Position numbers and translations under genes: made by a program. DNA of 64,000 nucleotides from the NCBI GenBank assembly GCA_907165135.1, contig OU015569.1, forward strand, positions 7,440,501 to 7,504,500. Reading direction: 5' to 3'. The notes beneath the pieces are model-generated. The model made no database searches. It saw nothing but the letters and a program-made list of their open reading frames with translations, and was not told where the DNA came from. This DNA comes from Oikopleura dioica (lineage: Eukaryota; Chordata; Appendicularia; Copelata; Oikopleuridae). Below are positions 12,201 to 24,929 of the stretch, one piece after another (the first letter of the stretch is position 1; each line of letters begins with the position of its first letter).

Positions 12201-15200
12201 CAAGGGGAATGTCACCACATAAGCTCGTTATCTAGTAAAATATCCGCTGCTTAGTAGCAAATGCTCTTGAGATAGTGAGTACTCGTTCTTATCACACAAA
12301 CATCGCCATAGAGTCGTTCTTATCGCACTCGATTGCTTTATTTTTGATCCAGCGCATTTCGCAAATTTCCAACTGAAGGTCATGAATACTCTTAATTGGC
12401 TGCCGATTGGATAATTTATTGTATCCCACCTTGACCAAGGTTTAGACGTCGTAAAAGTCCATCCGATCTCTAGTTTGCGTGCACCCTCCTAAGGCGATGT
12501 CAAATCTCAAGGGCATTTTGATCAACACCTTGTCAGCATCTCTATAAATCCCCTTTGATAACTACAAGTCACCATATGGACACATAAATTCTATGCGAGC
12601 ATGGCTTATCGGGCCAGTTTCTTTTGTGGGGAGCGAAATTTATATCATTCCTTATGTCGTTTCCTACGTCTCTACAGTTATTGATAAAAGTTTATTAGGC
12701 CATCGAGGGCGAAGAGGTAGACCAGGTTTGTGATTTATTAAAAACCCCGCACGGTGCAAATTATTCATTTTAATTGATTACTTTACAATCGATTACGATT
12801 ACAAACTTGCATGTTCGAATATCTAGAGCTGTCTCTAGTAATTGGTGTCATTAGGTGGATTCTTTGAAGTCAAAAATCCCTTACAAATTTCTGATTCTAT
12901 TCTCAAATTCCTTTCAGGACCTCAAGGCCCGATTGGGGTTGATGGGAAACAAGGCGCTGCTGGGCCAGCTGGTCCACGCGGGCCAGTCGGTCCTCCTGGA
13001 CGCGACGGACTCTCTTCAAGCAACCGGCTCGCGGAACCGGCAATTATCGCGCCTAAAAAGGTAAAATTGGCCAAGTCAGCCGCAGGAATTCACTTTAAAT
13101 TTCTAGCCAATGAGTCTCAAAGACGATTCTGGCTGGGGCTTTGAAGAAGTGGCTGGTAACGTTGTTCTCCCGCGAATTACTGCATCCGGATTCAACAATG
13201 AGATGCCAACCGTTGACTGGAATCGATATGAAAAGCACATGAACGATGAACAGAACATTCGATACATCCCGGGTCCTCCCGGACCACCAGGACCTCCTGG
13301 AAAACCTGGTAAAAATGGAATGCAAGGTCTGCCTGGCCGAGATGGTGAACGCGGTCCTTTCGGTCATCGCGGCGCCCCTGGCCTTACTGGCTCCAAAGGA
13401 CAGAAGGGAGAAGCAGTAAGAGTGAGTAATCTTCAAACCGAATGATTTTTAATCGTGGCCGAGCACTATTGAAAGTGAGCATAAGGTGTGACACCCGAGC
13501 AATTGATCCAAAGAGGGTGGCTGAACTCGGCTGAGCCGATAAACGTCGCCTAAAGTCGGAGTGCGCTGGCTCCGTGCCGTGACTAGTCATTAAAGATTTG
13601 ATTAAAGGGATCGCTTCTAACCTCTATTTAGGATGCTGGTGGCGTCAAAGTAGTGACCGGTCCACCAGGCCCACCTGGAGCAAAGGTAAACCAAGGCAAA
13701 AGAAGTAGTGATTAAACGAATATTTAGGGTGAACGCGGAGAGCGAGGATTCGACGGAAATCCTGGACTAAATGGATTAAATGTAAGTGAAATAAAATATT
13801 CTTCTTGATATATTCTGGTGCCATATCCTCAAAACTAATTTCAATAGGGCAAAAAGGGAGAACGAGGATACCCAGGCATTCCTGGCAGGGGTATTCGCCA
13901 GCCATCAAATATTGTTTCGGTAAAGCATCCACTCTTCCACGTCTTGTGAAGAGTACCCCGTACATTTTGCCGGACTATGTATATTCAGTGGTGCAGTTGC
14001 CACGGATATTAGTTACATACATAATGTTTTCTCTATGTTTAAGGGTATAGTCATCGATTTTGGTCGGGTCTCCAATTTATAATCTGAACACATTTTTAGA
14101 ATCCCCATGAAATTCTGAGCAAAAACTCCTTATGATTATTATGGCTATCTTAACCCATTTGGCCGCAAATTGCGTTTGAAAGTGGCGAAATTTAGTGCAT
14201 TTTGACCATTAGCCGAATATTTTGAAATTTTGACCATTTTTAGGGGCTTTGTAAGGGTGCCATATGATACATTTTTAGAAAGCTTATATTCAGGGCATTT
14301 ATTTAGGACCACGTAAGGTAAATTCGGGCTATGCCCGCAGGGCATTTTATCAAAGTGAAAGGTCAAAATTTGGTACCTTGGTTCTTTTAAAAATTTTTCA
14401 AAGAAAATTCTATGATTACAGTATAAGGCTGTGTCATTTTTAAGATAAGGGTCTATATTTTAAGAAAAAAAGATAAAATCAATAGGTTTATATAGAAACT
14501 TTGGACTTATAACGCCTTGAAAAGAGGCTATTTTCGCGTTATTTGGCCGATAGCTCAACTTTGAGCGATCCGCAAACCATGATTTCCTTGGAAATAACGT
14601 AAAAGGCTGTGACAAAAGTGAGATCTAGGATAGATCTTTTAAATGACCTATTTTAGAGCCTCCCACATATTCCAAGTCCCGAGTTATAACCCCCTGAAAT
14701 CGACCAAATCGACGACTATACCCTTAAAAACTACTCACAGACTCGGTGCTAGAGATAAAACGGTGTGGCTGTTTGATAACATTTGTTTTCAGATGGCCGA
14801 CTTAGATGGTGATAAATTCAGAGGCAAAGAAGTTGTATTTGTAAGTTTTTATCTAGCCACATAGAACACATGTTAACTTGTTTTAGGTTCCTGGTCTTCA
14901 AGGACCTCCAGGTCGAGATGGAAAACCTGGTACCAAAGGTGAACGAGGATACACAGGTCTTCGCGGACCAACTGGAAACCCCGGACGAGCCGGAAGCGAC
15001 GGAGCACGTGGACCACCTGGACCGATTGGACTTACCGTAAGTATTTCTGAACTGAGTGTAGTCTCCCTATCATTCAATCCTCCGTAAAAATCACAGTCAT
15101 TTCTTTTTAATCATACTGCGAGAACAGTATACATTCATATAGTGAATCATATTAATTTTCATTCAATCAGGGCGAAGAAGGCAGAGCTGGTGCAATGGGA

Positions 15201-15617
15201 CTCCCTGGCATTCAAGGTCCAGCTGGGCCAATGGTAAGTTATTAACAAACTCATTGAAATTTGTAGTGTGCTAACTCTTAGTTTGATTAAAAAACGCTTA
15301 CTCACTGAATTATGAGATATTTAACTCTTTTTAGGGACCAAAAGGATCATCTGGAAAAGTTGGACCTGCAGGTCCAATGGGACCGAAAGGGCCAATGGGT
15401 CTTTCTGGAAGTCAGGGAGAACCTGGAGAGCGTGGAAGAAGGGTAAGTTTAAGTCTCTGATTTCAAGAAAAAACATCTCTTTAAGGGTAAACGCGGAAGA
15501 TCTGGTGCAAAGGGCGATCGAGGTGATCCCGGAGTTATTGGCTGGGATGGTCCTCAGGGGCCACCCGGTCCCCCTGGAAAGATACCCGATGGTTGTTGCA
15601 ACGCTAGACGTCCATAA
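9202..15617 (+). CDS. Transmembrane collagen (MACIT type, collagen XIII/XXIII/XXV-like)
   Basis: Type II single-pass collagen. A cytoplasmic N-terminus (ATG 9202, [13 protein letters not shown]) leads to the membrane span [20 protein letters not shown] and a juxtamembrane coiled coil ending at 9626. The next exon (11223-11310) has a furin-type site, ARIRRQAP, then [15 protein letters not shown]. Gly-X-Y exons follow at 12699-12725, 12918-13063, 13109-13420, 13632-13686, 13729-13780, 13849-13920, 14793-14840, 14887-15037, 15171-15234, 15335-15442 and 15485-15617. A non-collagenous stretch, roughly [17 protein letters not shown] to EQNIRYI, interrupts the helix. The protein ends CCNARRP, with the paired cysteines usual in the terminal NC domain. 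Exon joins upstream of the membrane span (9240-9420) are not settled. Family knowledge: trimeric cell-surface or shed adhesion collagen. Confidence 0.88.
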
Positions 15618-15920
15618 AAAGCGAAAACGAACCGACCTCTACAATCCTTACTGCTCAACACAACTGCTCCGCCGAAAAATACTTTTCCGAAGACTCTTGC
15701 CAAATATCAACAGCCTGCCTCCTAGCATGAAGTCCTGACTACTTATTACAAAATAAGTAGCCAAAAATGTAAAGTGATCAAGTCACTCGGACGAGAGATC
15801 TTGCTCCAAACTGTTCCATTTTCTTTATTTTTCTATATAAAACAAACATATTAGTAATGTACAGTCATCTTCTGTAGTAAAACTCATAAACTATTGTAAA
15901 TACTTGTCGACGACCCTTTG

Positions 15921-15926
15921 AATAAA
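15921..15926 (+). terminator. Poly(A) signal for the collagen gene
   Basis: AATAAA about 300 nt after the collagen stop codon, within an A/T-rich 3' UTR. Confidence 0.55.
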
Positions 15927-15929
15927 ATA

Positions 15930-16713
15930 AATTTCAAAAAAAATTCTTGAATATATATTACATGTCGTCCCCCATGAATCATGGGCTATGATAGCAATTT
16001 TATTCCTTTCTAACAAAGCAGGATAAAGGCTTTATCATAAAGCAGCGTGGCAAGAGGGTGAAAAGTTGGAAGGAACACGTGAGCTGCTTCTTGAGATATA
16101 CTTTTGTATATTTCTGGATAATTCGAAATTTGAAAATGAGAAATGATGGGAAAATGACGACCTGGGCAAGAACCCTGGAATTGAGAAACCGCCGGAGATA
16201 TTGATTAGGATCCCGAAAGTAAAAGAAACCTTGCTTCGTCTTGAAAAATTTCCAACCAGATGCAAATGCAGTATTTTTTCTAGATCTTTACTGCTTCATT
16301 CTTTCAGTACAGGAAAGATTATTCGAATGAGATGGGATTCGGTTTGAAGAGATCGAGGAGGTGCATGAAAAAATTAGAGTAACTGCCTCTATCGCCGGAT
16401 AAGCTCGACGGCATGGCTGTGATGTTGCAATCACCGGGCGAAGTCCTATGCTGAGTCATCTCAAATAAGCCTAAATTTCATTTGTGCTTACGTTATTCAT
16501 GTTCAGCTGTCAACAAATCAGAATGCCGGATATTCTCGAAGCAATTTCCTCTCGCGCAAAGAGAAGCATTTCCTGGGCGACAACGAAGATCGCGGTCAGG
16601 GTATATTCTGTCTCTAGTTTCTTTTGTTGTTTTTCTTCCTTGAAGTCTTGCATGCAGAGAAACTTATTTACTTTATATTTCTTCAGACTTAGTGGTCGAT
16701 CGGACTCTTAAAC
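15930..16713. other. Gap with coding-like but broken stretch at 16045-16280
   Basis: From about 16045 the plus strand reads as plausible protein (EGEKLEGTRELLLEIYF, later KPPEILIRIPKVKETLLRL). It is cut by an in-frame TGA near 16142 and has no obvious start. It could be a remnant of a 5' exon of the RNA polymerase gene downstream. A further short frame begins with ATG at 16523 (MPDILEAISSRAKRSISWA) and is not connected to anything with confidence. Confidence 0.3.
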
Positions 16714-17036
16714 ATGTTCAAAAAGGACGAAAAAATGGCGACAGTGAAACTGTCGTCAGTAATTTGGCGCCGGTTTGAGGAAGAAACAGAAGGTATTGAA
16801 TGGAAAGGCACCCACAAAACAACAAAAGCTGAGAGGGAGAAACTTGGTGAGGACGTTACTTTATCTATCGCGTTAAGAGGTTTTTAGCGGACTTGTACGA
16901 ATACAAAGAGCATGTGATGTATGACGAAGACGAGCCGGAGAGATGGGCAGCGGGATCAGACCGCTACGACATAAAGGCAATCGTAGGAACGGGCTTAGCA
17001 ATCATTTTAGCGTGTTATTTTTTTCGTAAATATTGA
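16714..17036 (+). CDS. Small tail-anchored membrane protein, unknown
   Basis: Two exons, 16714-16846 and 16888-17036, are joined in phase 1 through a 41-nt GT-AG intron, giving 93 residues. The body is hydrophilic and charged (EETEGIEWKGTHKTTKAERE, then DEDEPERWAAG). The last residues are IVGTGLAIILACYFFRKY, a C-terminal hydrophobic span with a short basic end, which is the form of a tail-anchored protein of the ER or mitochondrial outer membrane. I do not recognise the family. Its TGA overlaps the open frame of the RNA polymerase by four bases, so the two may be co-transcribed. Confidence 0.6.
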
Positions 17037-20000
17037 TTGCGAAGCCTTTTAAAGTTGGTGTGAGTCCACATGCGGGAATCACTCGTACAGATGAGCGTCT
17101 AGCCGACAAGCATATCAACTTGATCCCTTCATTCGATTTTATCTACGAGTGTCCGCTGGTCCGTGATTTCTGTAACAGCCACAACTACGATCGAAAAGTT
17201 GCCCGCGATTTTCTGCGCATCAGCTTCGACCACCGCATTCCAGACGTTGCTGTTCAGCGAATTCTCACTGAAGGAATTCTCTGTAGAGATCCTCACAACA
17301 GGAACGAAATATGTCTCTACCGCTTTTTCGCGTACACTCCATCTCAAAGTCGCCAGCGCAGTTGCACCTTGGTCAACTATGATGCCCATTTTTGGAGAAG
17401 CTCAAAGCTCGAGGGCGTTGAGGGATACGCCGACTTTAAAGCGCGGCTCGATGCTACTGACGACATAGAAGACAAACTTGAAAGAGTTGATGAACGAAGA
17501 CGCATCATAAAAGACGGCGTTAAACTTGTCTGGAAATATTTTGGCAATTTCGACAAAATTAGCATCGTAGCCAAGTACGCCGCTCGGGTTGGGCTGCTTA
17601 TGTCACCGACTAGATGCTGTGTTTCGATTCCGGACTCGAAATGGACGAGAGAAAGAGATATCTTGGGCGGACCTGGCAATCGCTACGAGTTTACGGACGG
17701 TTGCGGACGAATGTCAGCTCATTTAGCGCAATTATTCGTAGACAAGCTAAACATTCAATACCGATACAATCATCAAAGATATAAGATTCCGTCCGTGCTA
17801 CAATTTCGAATGATGGGCTGCAAAGGCATCCTTGTGCATGACCCCGCTCTTGATGAAAAGGGCCAGCCTTGGGTAGTATTGAGGGACTCGCAGTGGAAAT
17901 TTGATTGGAACATGGAAACCTGCAAATTTGGCGAGTTCTCCGAAGCCGGTGAGCCTTGCCGAGTCATCGGAACGTGCACTAATGGCGAGTCGCGCCCCTT
18001 CTCGTTTGGAAAGCTCAACAAGCAGTACGTGGTTTTGCTCGACGCGTTGGGAATTGAAACCACAACATTCATGGAAATCCAGAAATTACACTTTGAGCGA
18101 CTCCGCTCTTGTCTTGATGATAGACAGGCTGCCTTCGAAATCCTCACAGCTCAGAACAAAATGGAGGAAGCTGACATGATGACCGATTTGGATGTTCAAC
18201 AGGCGTTGCCAAATGAATGCGACAGCCTTCTCAGGAAGTTTCGTAGGCCTGTATTCGACCTACCTTCCGCGAAACCTGATCAAACTGAGGAGAAAAACAT
18301 TGCGAATTCCGCATTTTACATCCCTGTTGCCAAGTCAAGAAATATCTACGGCGTCGCGGATTATACTGGCAAACTGAAAAGAGGCGAATGCTTCGTCCAA
18401 GTGACCGATCTTCATCGTATGTTACTTAGATTAGATGAAAAATAAATATATTTACTTTAAGCCGAAGCTGGTGAAGCTTTCAGCAACAAAAAGTGTACAT
18501 CCTATAATGACCTGACAGTTGTTCCGTTGAGAGATGGAATGGAAGTGCTCGTTAACAAATGTCCGACTTATTTCGCTGGCGATTTTCGAATTTTAACAAA
18601 CCGCTATATTCCTGAGCTTTCACATTTAATCGACGTTATTGTTTTTCCTGTTGCCGGTGATCATGCACCAGGATTAGAGCGCCCACATCCACATGAAATG
18701 CACGAAAGGTAACCTTGATTGGTAAAATCTTTTTTATCTCGATTCTAGTGACCTGGACGGGGATGAATATTTCGTGTGCTGGGATGAAGACCTTATACCT
18801 CTCGCAACAATGGACCCTCATCCACCCCCGACTAAATCCATCATTAAAAACGATGTCGAGATAACACTTGATGACCTTGTGAAAGAATTCTCTCACGTTG
18901 ATCATTTGGTCGGCCAGATCAACAACCTTTTTATGAAATGGGCGGATTTAAAAGGAGCGCTCTCTGATGAATGCCAACAACTAGCAATTATGTTCAATCA
19001 ATCAGTAGACCAGGCAAAACACGGAGGATCAGTGGATGTTAGCGACCACTTGCGAGTAAGCATTAAAGCTTTTGAAAATTGATGGCTCAACTTATTATAA
19101 ATTTTAGTCTTGTCGCGACAAGGAATCAGAAAACCCCAGGATTCAATCGTTAATGGTAGCCGAAATAAAAAAGCAGCCATTCAAGGCGACTTTGGAGCAA
19201 ATGCAGAGATACCGCAACTTGAACAGTGGGCATCGAAGAATACATGAGAATGCGAGGTACTATTTCGTTGATGTCAACAGCGGGCAAAAGCTGTCAGATG
19301 TTCTACGGTTCGAAAAGAACACCGACGGAGTTTATGTTCCCACAAGCGAAAAGAAACTGGTAAGACATTATAGAAATTCCTTTGAATTTTCGCTTATATC
19401 TAGTACAATTTCCATGCTATGGTAAAATTCGATTTCTGGAGTGACAAAGATCCGAGCATGGTTGATCACTTCTCATCATTGTATAAAAGGCAGCTAGAAT
19501 GGCATACTATCAATCACGACCAGCTATCTAAGCAAAAGCTTAAAAAATTGAAGAAGCTGAAGAAAAAAGGCAGACACTCTTCTCACCTAAAACTACCGCT
19601 AAGATCTTCTGACCTCCATCTGCTCGTCTATCAAGAGATCAATGGAAGAAAACAAGTTCTCGCTTTAGCGGAAATAATTTCCCCTAAAACTGAATGTCTC
19701 GAGGGAAGGGTTGAAGATGGAACCGGCATTTACTAAAAATATATTTTCGCTTGGTTTCTCTTTCATCCTGGCTTAGGAATTTCCAGTGCTAGATTTTGAA
19801 CACGAAAAGGTGCTTTACGTCGATTGGCTTTACGTTGGCGAGGTTGAAATACCTCCTCATCTCGTGGAGCTTTACGGACACTACAAAGTTGATGAAAACG
19901 ACCAACTTTACAAGGACTTAACGTTCGGTCATGGCGAAGAGGTTCCAGGCTCAATAGGCGACGCAATTTTCAAGCAATATCGACGTGAAGCTAAACAGTA

Positions 20001-20518
20001 CAACCTCGATTACGAATACGGTGATTCCCGCGAATTGATTCCGTAAGTTTCTATGTTTTTTTATTCTAGAACGCCCGTGAGTTAATATTTTTTCACTCAT
20101 TTTAGTTGAGCGATTTTATTTAAAAGATAAAGACCAACGTTATTTTAGGCGACCAGAAGATCGTTTCGTCGGAGTCGACTACGTGTACAGACAATGGCCT
20201 CAGAACGAGAGAGTAGTCCATGCAGGCATCAATTCAGTAAAAAAGAAAGCGAGAGACGACAAAAAAGTCGGCGATGCAATTAAACAGAAGAGCAAAGCCA
20301 ACGACAACGACGTAATCAATAACAACAACAACAACAACAACGTGAAATACATGGGCGTTCTTACTGCCAAGAAAGACAACATACCTAAAAAATGCAAAAA
20401 CATTAAAGCGAAAACGATGAAGAAAAAGGCCAAACCCAAGAAGAAAATAAAGAACAGTAGTTACAGTAGCCTGTATACTGACAGTAGCTACTCCTCCCCT
20501 CGACCTCGATATTTTTAA
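17033..20518 (+). CDS. Cellular RNA-dependent RNA polymerase (QDE-1/EGO-1/RDR family), N-terminus not located
   Basis: Makes RNA from RNA in small-RNA pathways. Exons: to 18416, 18462-18708, 18749-19055, 19108-19359, 19404-19709, 19777-20042 and 20149-20518, all GT-AG and in phase. Family blocks appear in order: KISIVAKYAARVGLL, YEFTDGCGRMS, LQFRMMGCKGILVHDP, SRNIYGVADYTGKLKRGECF, then the catalytic DLDGD at 18750-18764 within SDLDGDEYFVCWDEDLIP, and the downstream helical domain KWADLKGALSDEC. The C-terminus is lysine-rich with an Asn run coded by AAC repeats (20325-20340). The open frame starts without an in-frame ATG for about 190 codons, and only about 80 residues precede the conserved core, far fewer than usual. 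So upstream exons are missing from my model or the gene is 5'-truncated. Confidence 0.88.
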
Positions 20519-20822
20519 AAATCTAAAAGCTGCCAAAAACAAGGTTACCTTCACTGAATTGTATTGTCAACTGCCTCCCCCATTAAAATGATTTAATATT
20601 TTTTTTTATTTTTCACAATTTCCCGTTTTGCACTTTCTTTTCACAGTTTAATCGCCACCTTGTATATATCTGTATTTTTGGCTTAATCCCATCTCACGCC
20701 TAGACTTGGGGCCTCCGGAGGTGTTGGTAAAGCTGCTGTCCTCAGACTTAATAATGCTAATCAGATCAAATTTAAAATCAAACCAAGGGATAGTTACTCA
20801 GCTAAATTACATTTTCTTAGAC
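20519..20822. other. Gap, 3' UTR of the RNA polymerase gene and leader of the next gene
   Basis: An ATTAAA variant poly(A) signal at about 20582 is followed by a T run. TTTTCTTAG at 20812-20820 just before the next ATG could be a trans-splice acceptor. Nothing else is seen. Confidence 0.4.
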
Positions 20823-23800
20823 ATGGAAGAAGACTTACGAAGGTCTTCATCTAGGCGCCGTCTGTCGGAAACAAGTAATAGTTCTCTTTCGGATGGACTC
20901 GACGAGTGGGGATGCCCTTACGGTATATTGAAAGCAAGGCCGTCATCGAAGTGAGTCAAGTTATTTTCTGCATTTCGCTAACTAAAGTTCTAGAGCGCAA
21001 AGAAAGGAAGATCGAAGACAGCGAAGAGAACGCAACAAAAGCCATTTGCCGATGCGAGCAATAGACCCCACTGACGATGAGTTAAACGTCTTCGACGACG
21101 AAAGCTCTGACGACGACGATGAAGTGTTTGAAGCATTTGGCAAAGGGTAAAATTTTAAAATTCTTTGAGAGTATTACAAAAATTTCAGGGAAGAGGAAGC
21201 TGAGAAACATCATGATAAAATAAAATCAGATGACGAGAAGCCTGACAATTTACCATCAAGGGAATCTACCACACTGTAAGTAAAATAGCTTCTAAACTTT
21301 CAAAAATATCGTTCAATAGCGCTGAAGTCTCGAAAAAGCCCACTTATAAGTTGTCAGAAATGCCAACCATCGAAAAATTAGAGAAGCCCACTGTCGAAGA
21401 GATTTTTTGGGAGTCCACTGATGGCAAAAGGTGGTCTCTATAATTTTTAAATTTTTCTATTGTAAAAATTTGAAGGGGCTCTCTTGATCAGAAAAAGGTG
21501 ACGATGGAAAGTCAATCGGAGACAGATGAGAACGTCTGTCAACGAAATGTGCAATTCAATCCCTTCGAGGGTGAGTCTGACGAATTTAAACGGACCAAGC
21601 GGGTGATTACACGTAACAATGGATTCGTCTCTCTGCAACCAACATCCACTTATCACATCGATAGCTCAGCTGTACCCTATCAAGAGAACATGGGCTGGTG
21701 CTACCAACAAAGAAGTGACTGGGGGTACAACCAAGCATACGAATATCACCAATCTCGACCGTCTCGACCATATTACTCGTCTTACAGGCCTGCTGGGCCT
21801 ACGAATTTTAAGATGAACTCTAACCCAATGGACTGCCTTGATGATGATTCTGACTCTCCGCCGAATACTCCAGTTCTGCGCAAGATCACCATGAAAAACC
21901 CGTCGGCTTGGAGGAAAAGTCTTACTGTATCAGTAGTACAGAAAGATAAGAACGATAATTCCATCCAAACGAACGAGGAGGAAATTAATGAAAAAGATGT
22001 TACCAAAACCAAGCCTGATATCTGCGCCGTCGAGCCATCGCTAAAGAAAGAAGTTTCGGGATCTTCGGAGAACAAGGCGATCGATCTAGACTCGTCTTCA
22101 GGCAAAAATTTCAGTAACACAAGCCCAGGAATCGTCTCTGTAGAGAGGTTTAATTGGCAAAGCTTACTTTCGTTACCGTTTTTTAGTCAAGAGACTCCGG
22201 AAGTCTCCAAAGAAGAAAGCGCTGAAGTTTCCAAAGTTTTGCAAGCGAGCGTCTCTTCGGATGAGAGTTCAAGTGATGAAAGTGAAATGAATCGCCAGTT
22301 CCAAGCGATTCTAATGATCGCACAACAGAAACAGAAAAAGTTCAAACAGCAGAAGGCAATTTCAGATGATTTCGACTGTGCAGCCTCATCAGATCACGAC
22401 TCAGCATTTTCAGTTGAATCATACGAAGACCCGAATGATGGCGAGTGGGTCGAGCCTCCGAGCTATGAAAGTAATCAGCGGCGACCTAAAATAGAAGACA
22501 TACAACAGCCCATCTCTGGTGGACAATTCTCATTAGATCAGGAGAAGATGATTGTTTCGACCCTTTTTGCTCTTCAGCGGTCAGCAACAGCTAGTCAAAT
22601 CGTCAATATGATGAAAAAACTGAGTGGAGTGGTAAGTTCTAATTCTATATCTATATATTATTATAATATATTTAAATTATATATACCATCCTTAATATAT
22701 CATTATTCCTTAAAAAATCTTAAGGATCTTGGTACGACGAAAGAGGTCGATCAAAAACTTAGTGAGTCAAGGACGATCGTCAAGAGCAACGTATGTATGT
22801 ACCCCGTTTCCCATTAAAAAAGTATTTAAGGGTACCAATGCGAAAGGTGAGACCATTTGGACCTCGGTCACTAAGAAGGATACCGCCCACATCGATAGAT
22901 TGTTGGACCAGGAGAATTCGCGAAAGAAAAAGAAATTTTCTAAGAACAAAAAAGTTTGGGGAGAATGCTTCAATGACTTCTCCCTTCAAACTCTTCATGA
23001 GGTTAGCACTTCTTACTGTTTATTATTGATTAAACCTGAAGGTTAAGACGGAAACAAACCCGGAGAGGAGGAAGTTCACGACTTCTTTGAAAAACTCCGA
23101 ATCTACCCGGGATACAAGAAATGCTGGTCAATCAAACTTTCCACTGTGGCTTGGCCCATATGTTTGCGATCGCATGGAAACTAGTGCTTCTCCGCCAGCA
23201 GAGAAAGTGGAAAAACCTGACGCATTTGATGATTTATGGATAAAACCAAAATTATCAAAGAAGCAAAATGCTGCCCACAAAAAAGCTCAGAAGAAAGCAT
23301 ACGGTATGATATCAATTATTTTTCTTCCGTTTCTAAAAAAAGTAGAAGTTAACTTCGATGCGCAGCTTCGCGATGCGAAAGAAGCATTGCGTCGAAGAAT
23401 GACGAGCGAAAAGAGCTCTCAAAGCGATCAAGAGCATGGCACAAAAACTTTTGGAAAAAAAGAAAAACGAACGACAGAAATGACGAATCATATTTCGACA
23501 GTTAATGGTTCGCGAAGTTCGGAGATGAAGAGTTGTAGCGTGGTCTCGCCGAAGACAACGAGGAAATTCCCAGTAAGATCCTCCGACGAAGAAGATTGCG
23601 GAAGACCAGAGAGGTTTCCTAAGAATGAAAAGAGCGAGCGATACTACAGGTCGACATGGAATTTAGCAAAGCATGAGGCTGGATCGAGAACAAAGCTTTT
23701 TGATATAAAGCGACATTTGATGTCAAATAGTCTGGACGACGCAAATCGCAAACCTCAACCAACGAATACACAGAAAAAGAATCAGCAGCTCTCTACGTCA

Positions 23801-24154
23801 CGCTTTAGTGCAGAAAACGACATTCCAGAAAAAAAGCCCAAGCCCAGTCGCGGCATTCGTCATCTGAATAGTCTTCAAAATATGGCGCTTGACTTTGACG
23901 AGGACTGGGACCTAGTTACGACTGGTCAATCGAGTGGACCGTTGCTTTCTGAAGATAAAACGAAAAAGCCCTGGGACATTGGTGACGACTTAAAGAACCT
24001 TTATCGAGACGTCATAAGTGGTAAAAATATTCCTCGACCCAGTTCTGACGTCAGTAAGGACAGTAACAAGGAAAACCTTTCCCAATCACATCTAAATACT
24101 ATTGCATCATCAGCCAAGCGAATCGATGAGGCATATGCGAAAGCTTTGCAGTAG
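20823..24154 (+). CDS. Long serine-rich, acidic, low-complexity protein of unknown function
   Basis: About ten exons starting at ATG 20823 (MEEDLRRSSSRRRLSETSNS). Short GT-AG introns are removed near 20952, 21148, 21276, 21432, 22633, 22794, 23000 and 23304, and all phases agree. The product is roughly 900 residues and largely predicted to be disordered: many Ser/Asp/Glu clusters (VSSDESSSDESE), Lys-rich stretches and a Tyr/Arg-rich patch (YYSSYRPAGP). One part, FSLDQEKMIVSTLFALQRS, may be an amphipathic helix. No catalytic motif or known domain was recognised. It ends in KRIDEAYAKALQ and is followed by AATAAA at 24222. Confidence 0.8.
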
Positions 24155-24221
24155 GGTGGGTCACTTTCAGGGTTGGTCTTTCGATTTCGCTTTTTGTTTG
24201 TTAGATGCTTATTCTGACCCA

Positions 24222-24227
24222 AATAAA
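24222..24227 (+). terminator. Poly(A) signal
   Basis: AATAAA 68 nt after the stop of the serine-rich protein gene; probably the last host-gene signal before the inserted element. Confidence 0.55.
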
Positions 24228-24509
24228 GAACTTTTCACCGAAAACTGATCAAAAAAAATTTTTCATCCCTCTTTTTTGAAAAAAATTTTGTCGAAAAACC
24301 GGTTTTTCTAGAATAACACCGGAAGCCGCTTACAGTACACGTGATCTTACTGTATCATCATGAAGAACTCGTTAGTAGTATTATCCTTTTCGTTATGCGC
24401 GTTCGCACTATTCTTCGGAAAACAAACATTGCTCGCGCGCATTCAATTTAAGTCGCACCTCTGCAAGAATGTGTTTGTATACTGATTTTACTCCCATGTT
24501 TCTCAATAT

Positions 24510-24645
24510 GCTGAGTGCGCTACTCTGCTGAGCGCGTCGCTCTGCTGAGCGCGTGCATGTAAGCTCAGAATATTCAAGCGCTACGCAAGAGGCGCGCGCT
24601 TAGCATGGGCACGCGCTCAGCATGGGCACACGCTCTGCATTAAAG
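24510..24645. repeat. GC-rich short repeats (CTGAGCGCG / CGCTCAGCATGGGCA)
   Basis: Several near copies of CTCTGCTGAGCGCG lie at 24520-24555. They are followed by copies of the reverse-oriented CGCTTAGCATGGGCACG at 24597-24640, so the block can fold on itself. It stands out in very A/T-rich surroundings near the left end of the element. Confidence 0.5.
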
Positions 24646-24929
24646 TGCGGCTTATTTCACAGAAGATTTTTTTAGATGATCGTCTCAGAATTTATTTGAC
24701 CCCTAACCTAAATTCAATAGAATCAACTTTGAGAAATAGGTCTTTCAAATTTAAGCAGCCTAGAAAAAATAACGGCGCTGTTTTATTGAGAAATTTTCCC
24801 TTATAAACAAATCCAACTTGCGATTTCAATCACACTAAAAATATGAAAAAAAATAAAAACTGATTAGAAGACAGATCCATTATCGCCAATTACAATGAAG
24901 CCACGACTTCAAGATCACGACAAGAAATA

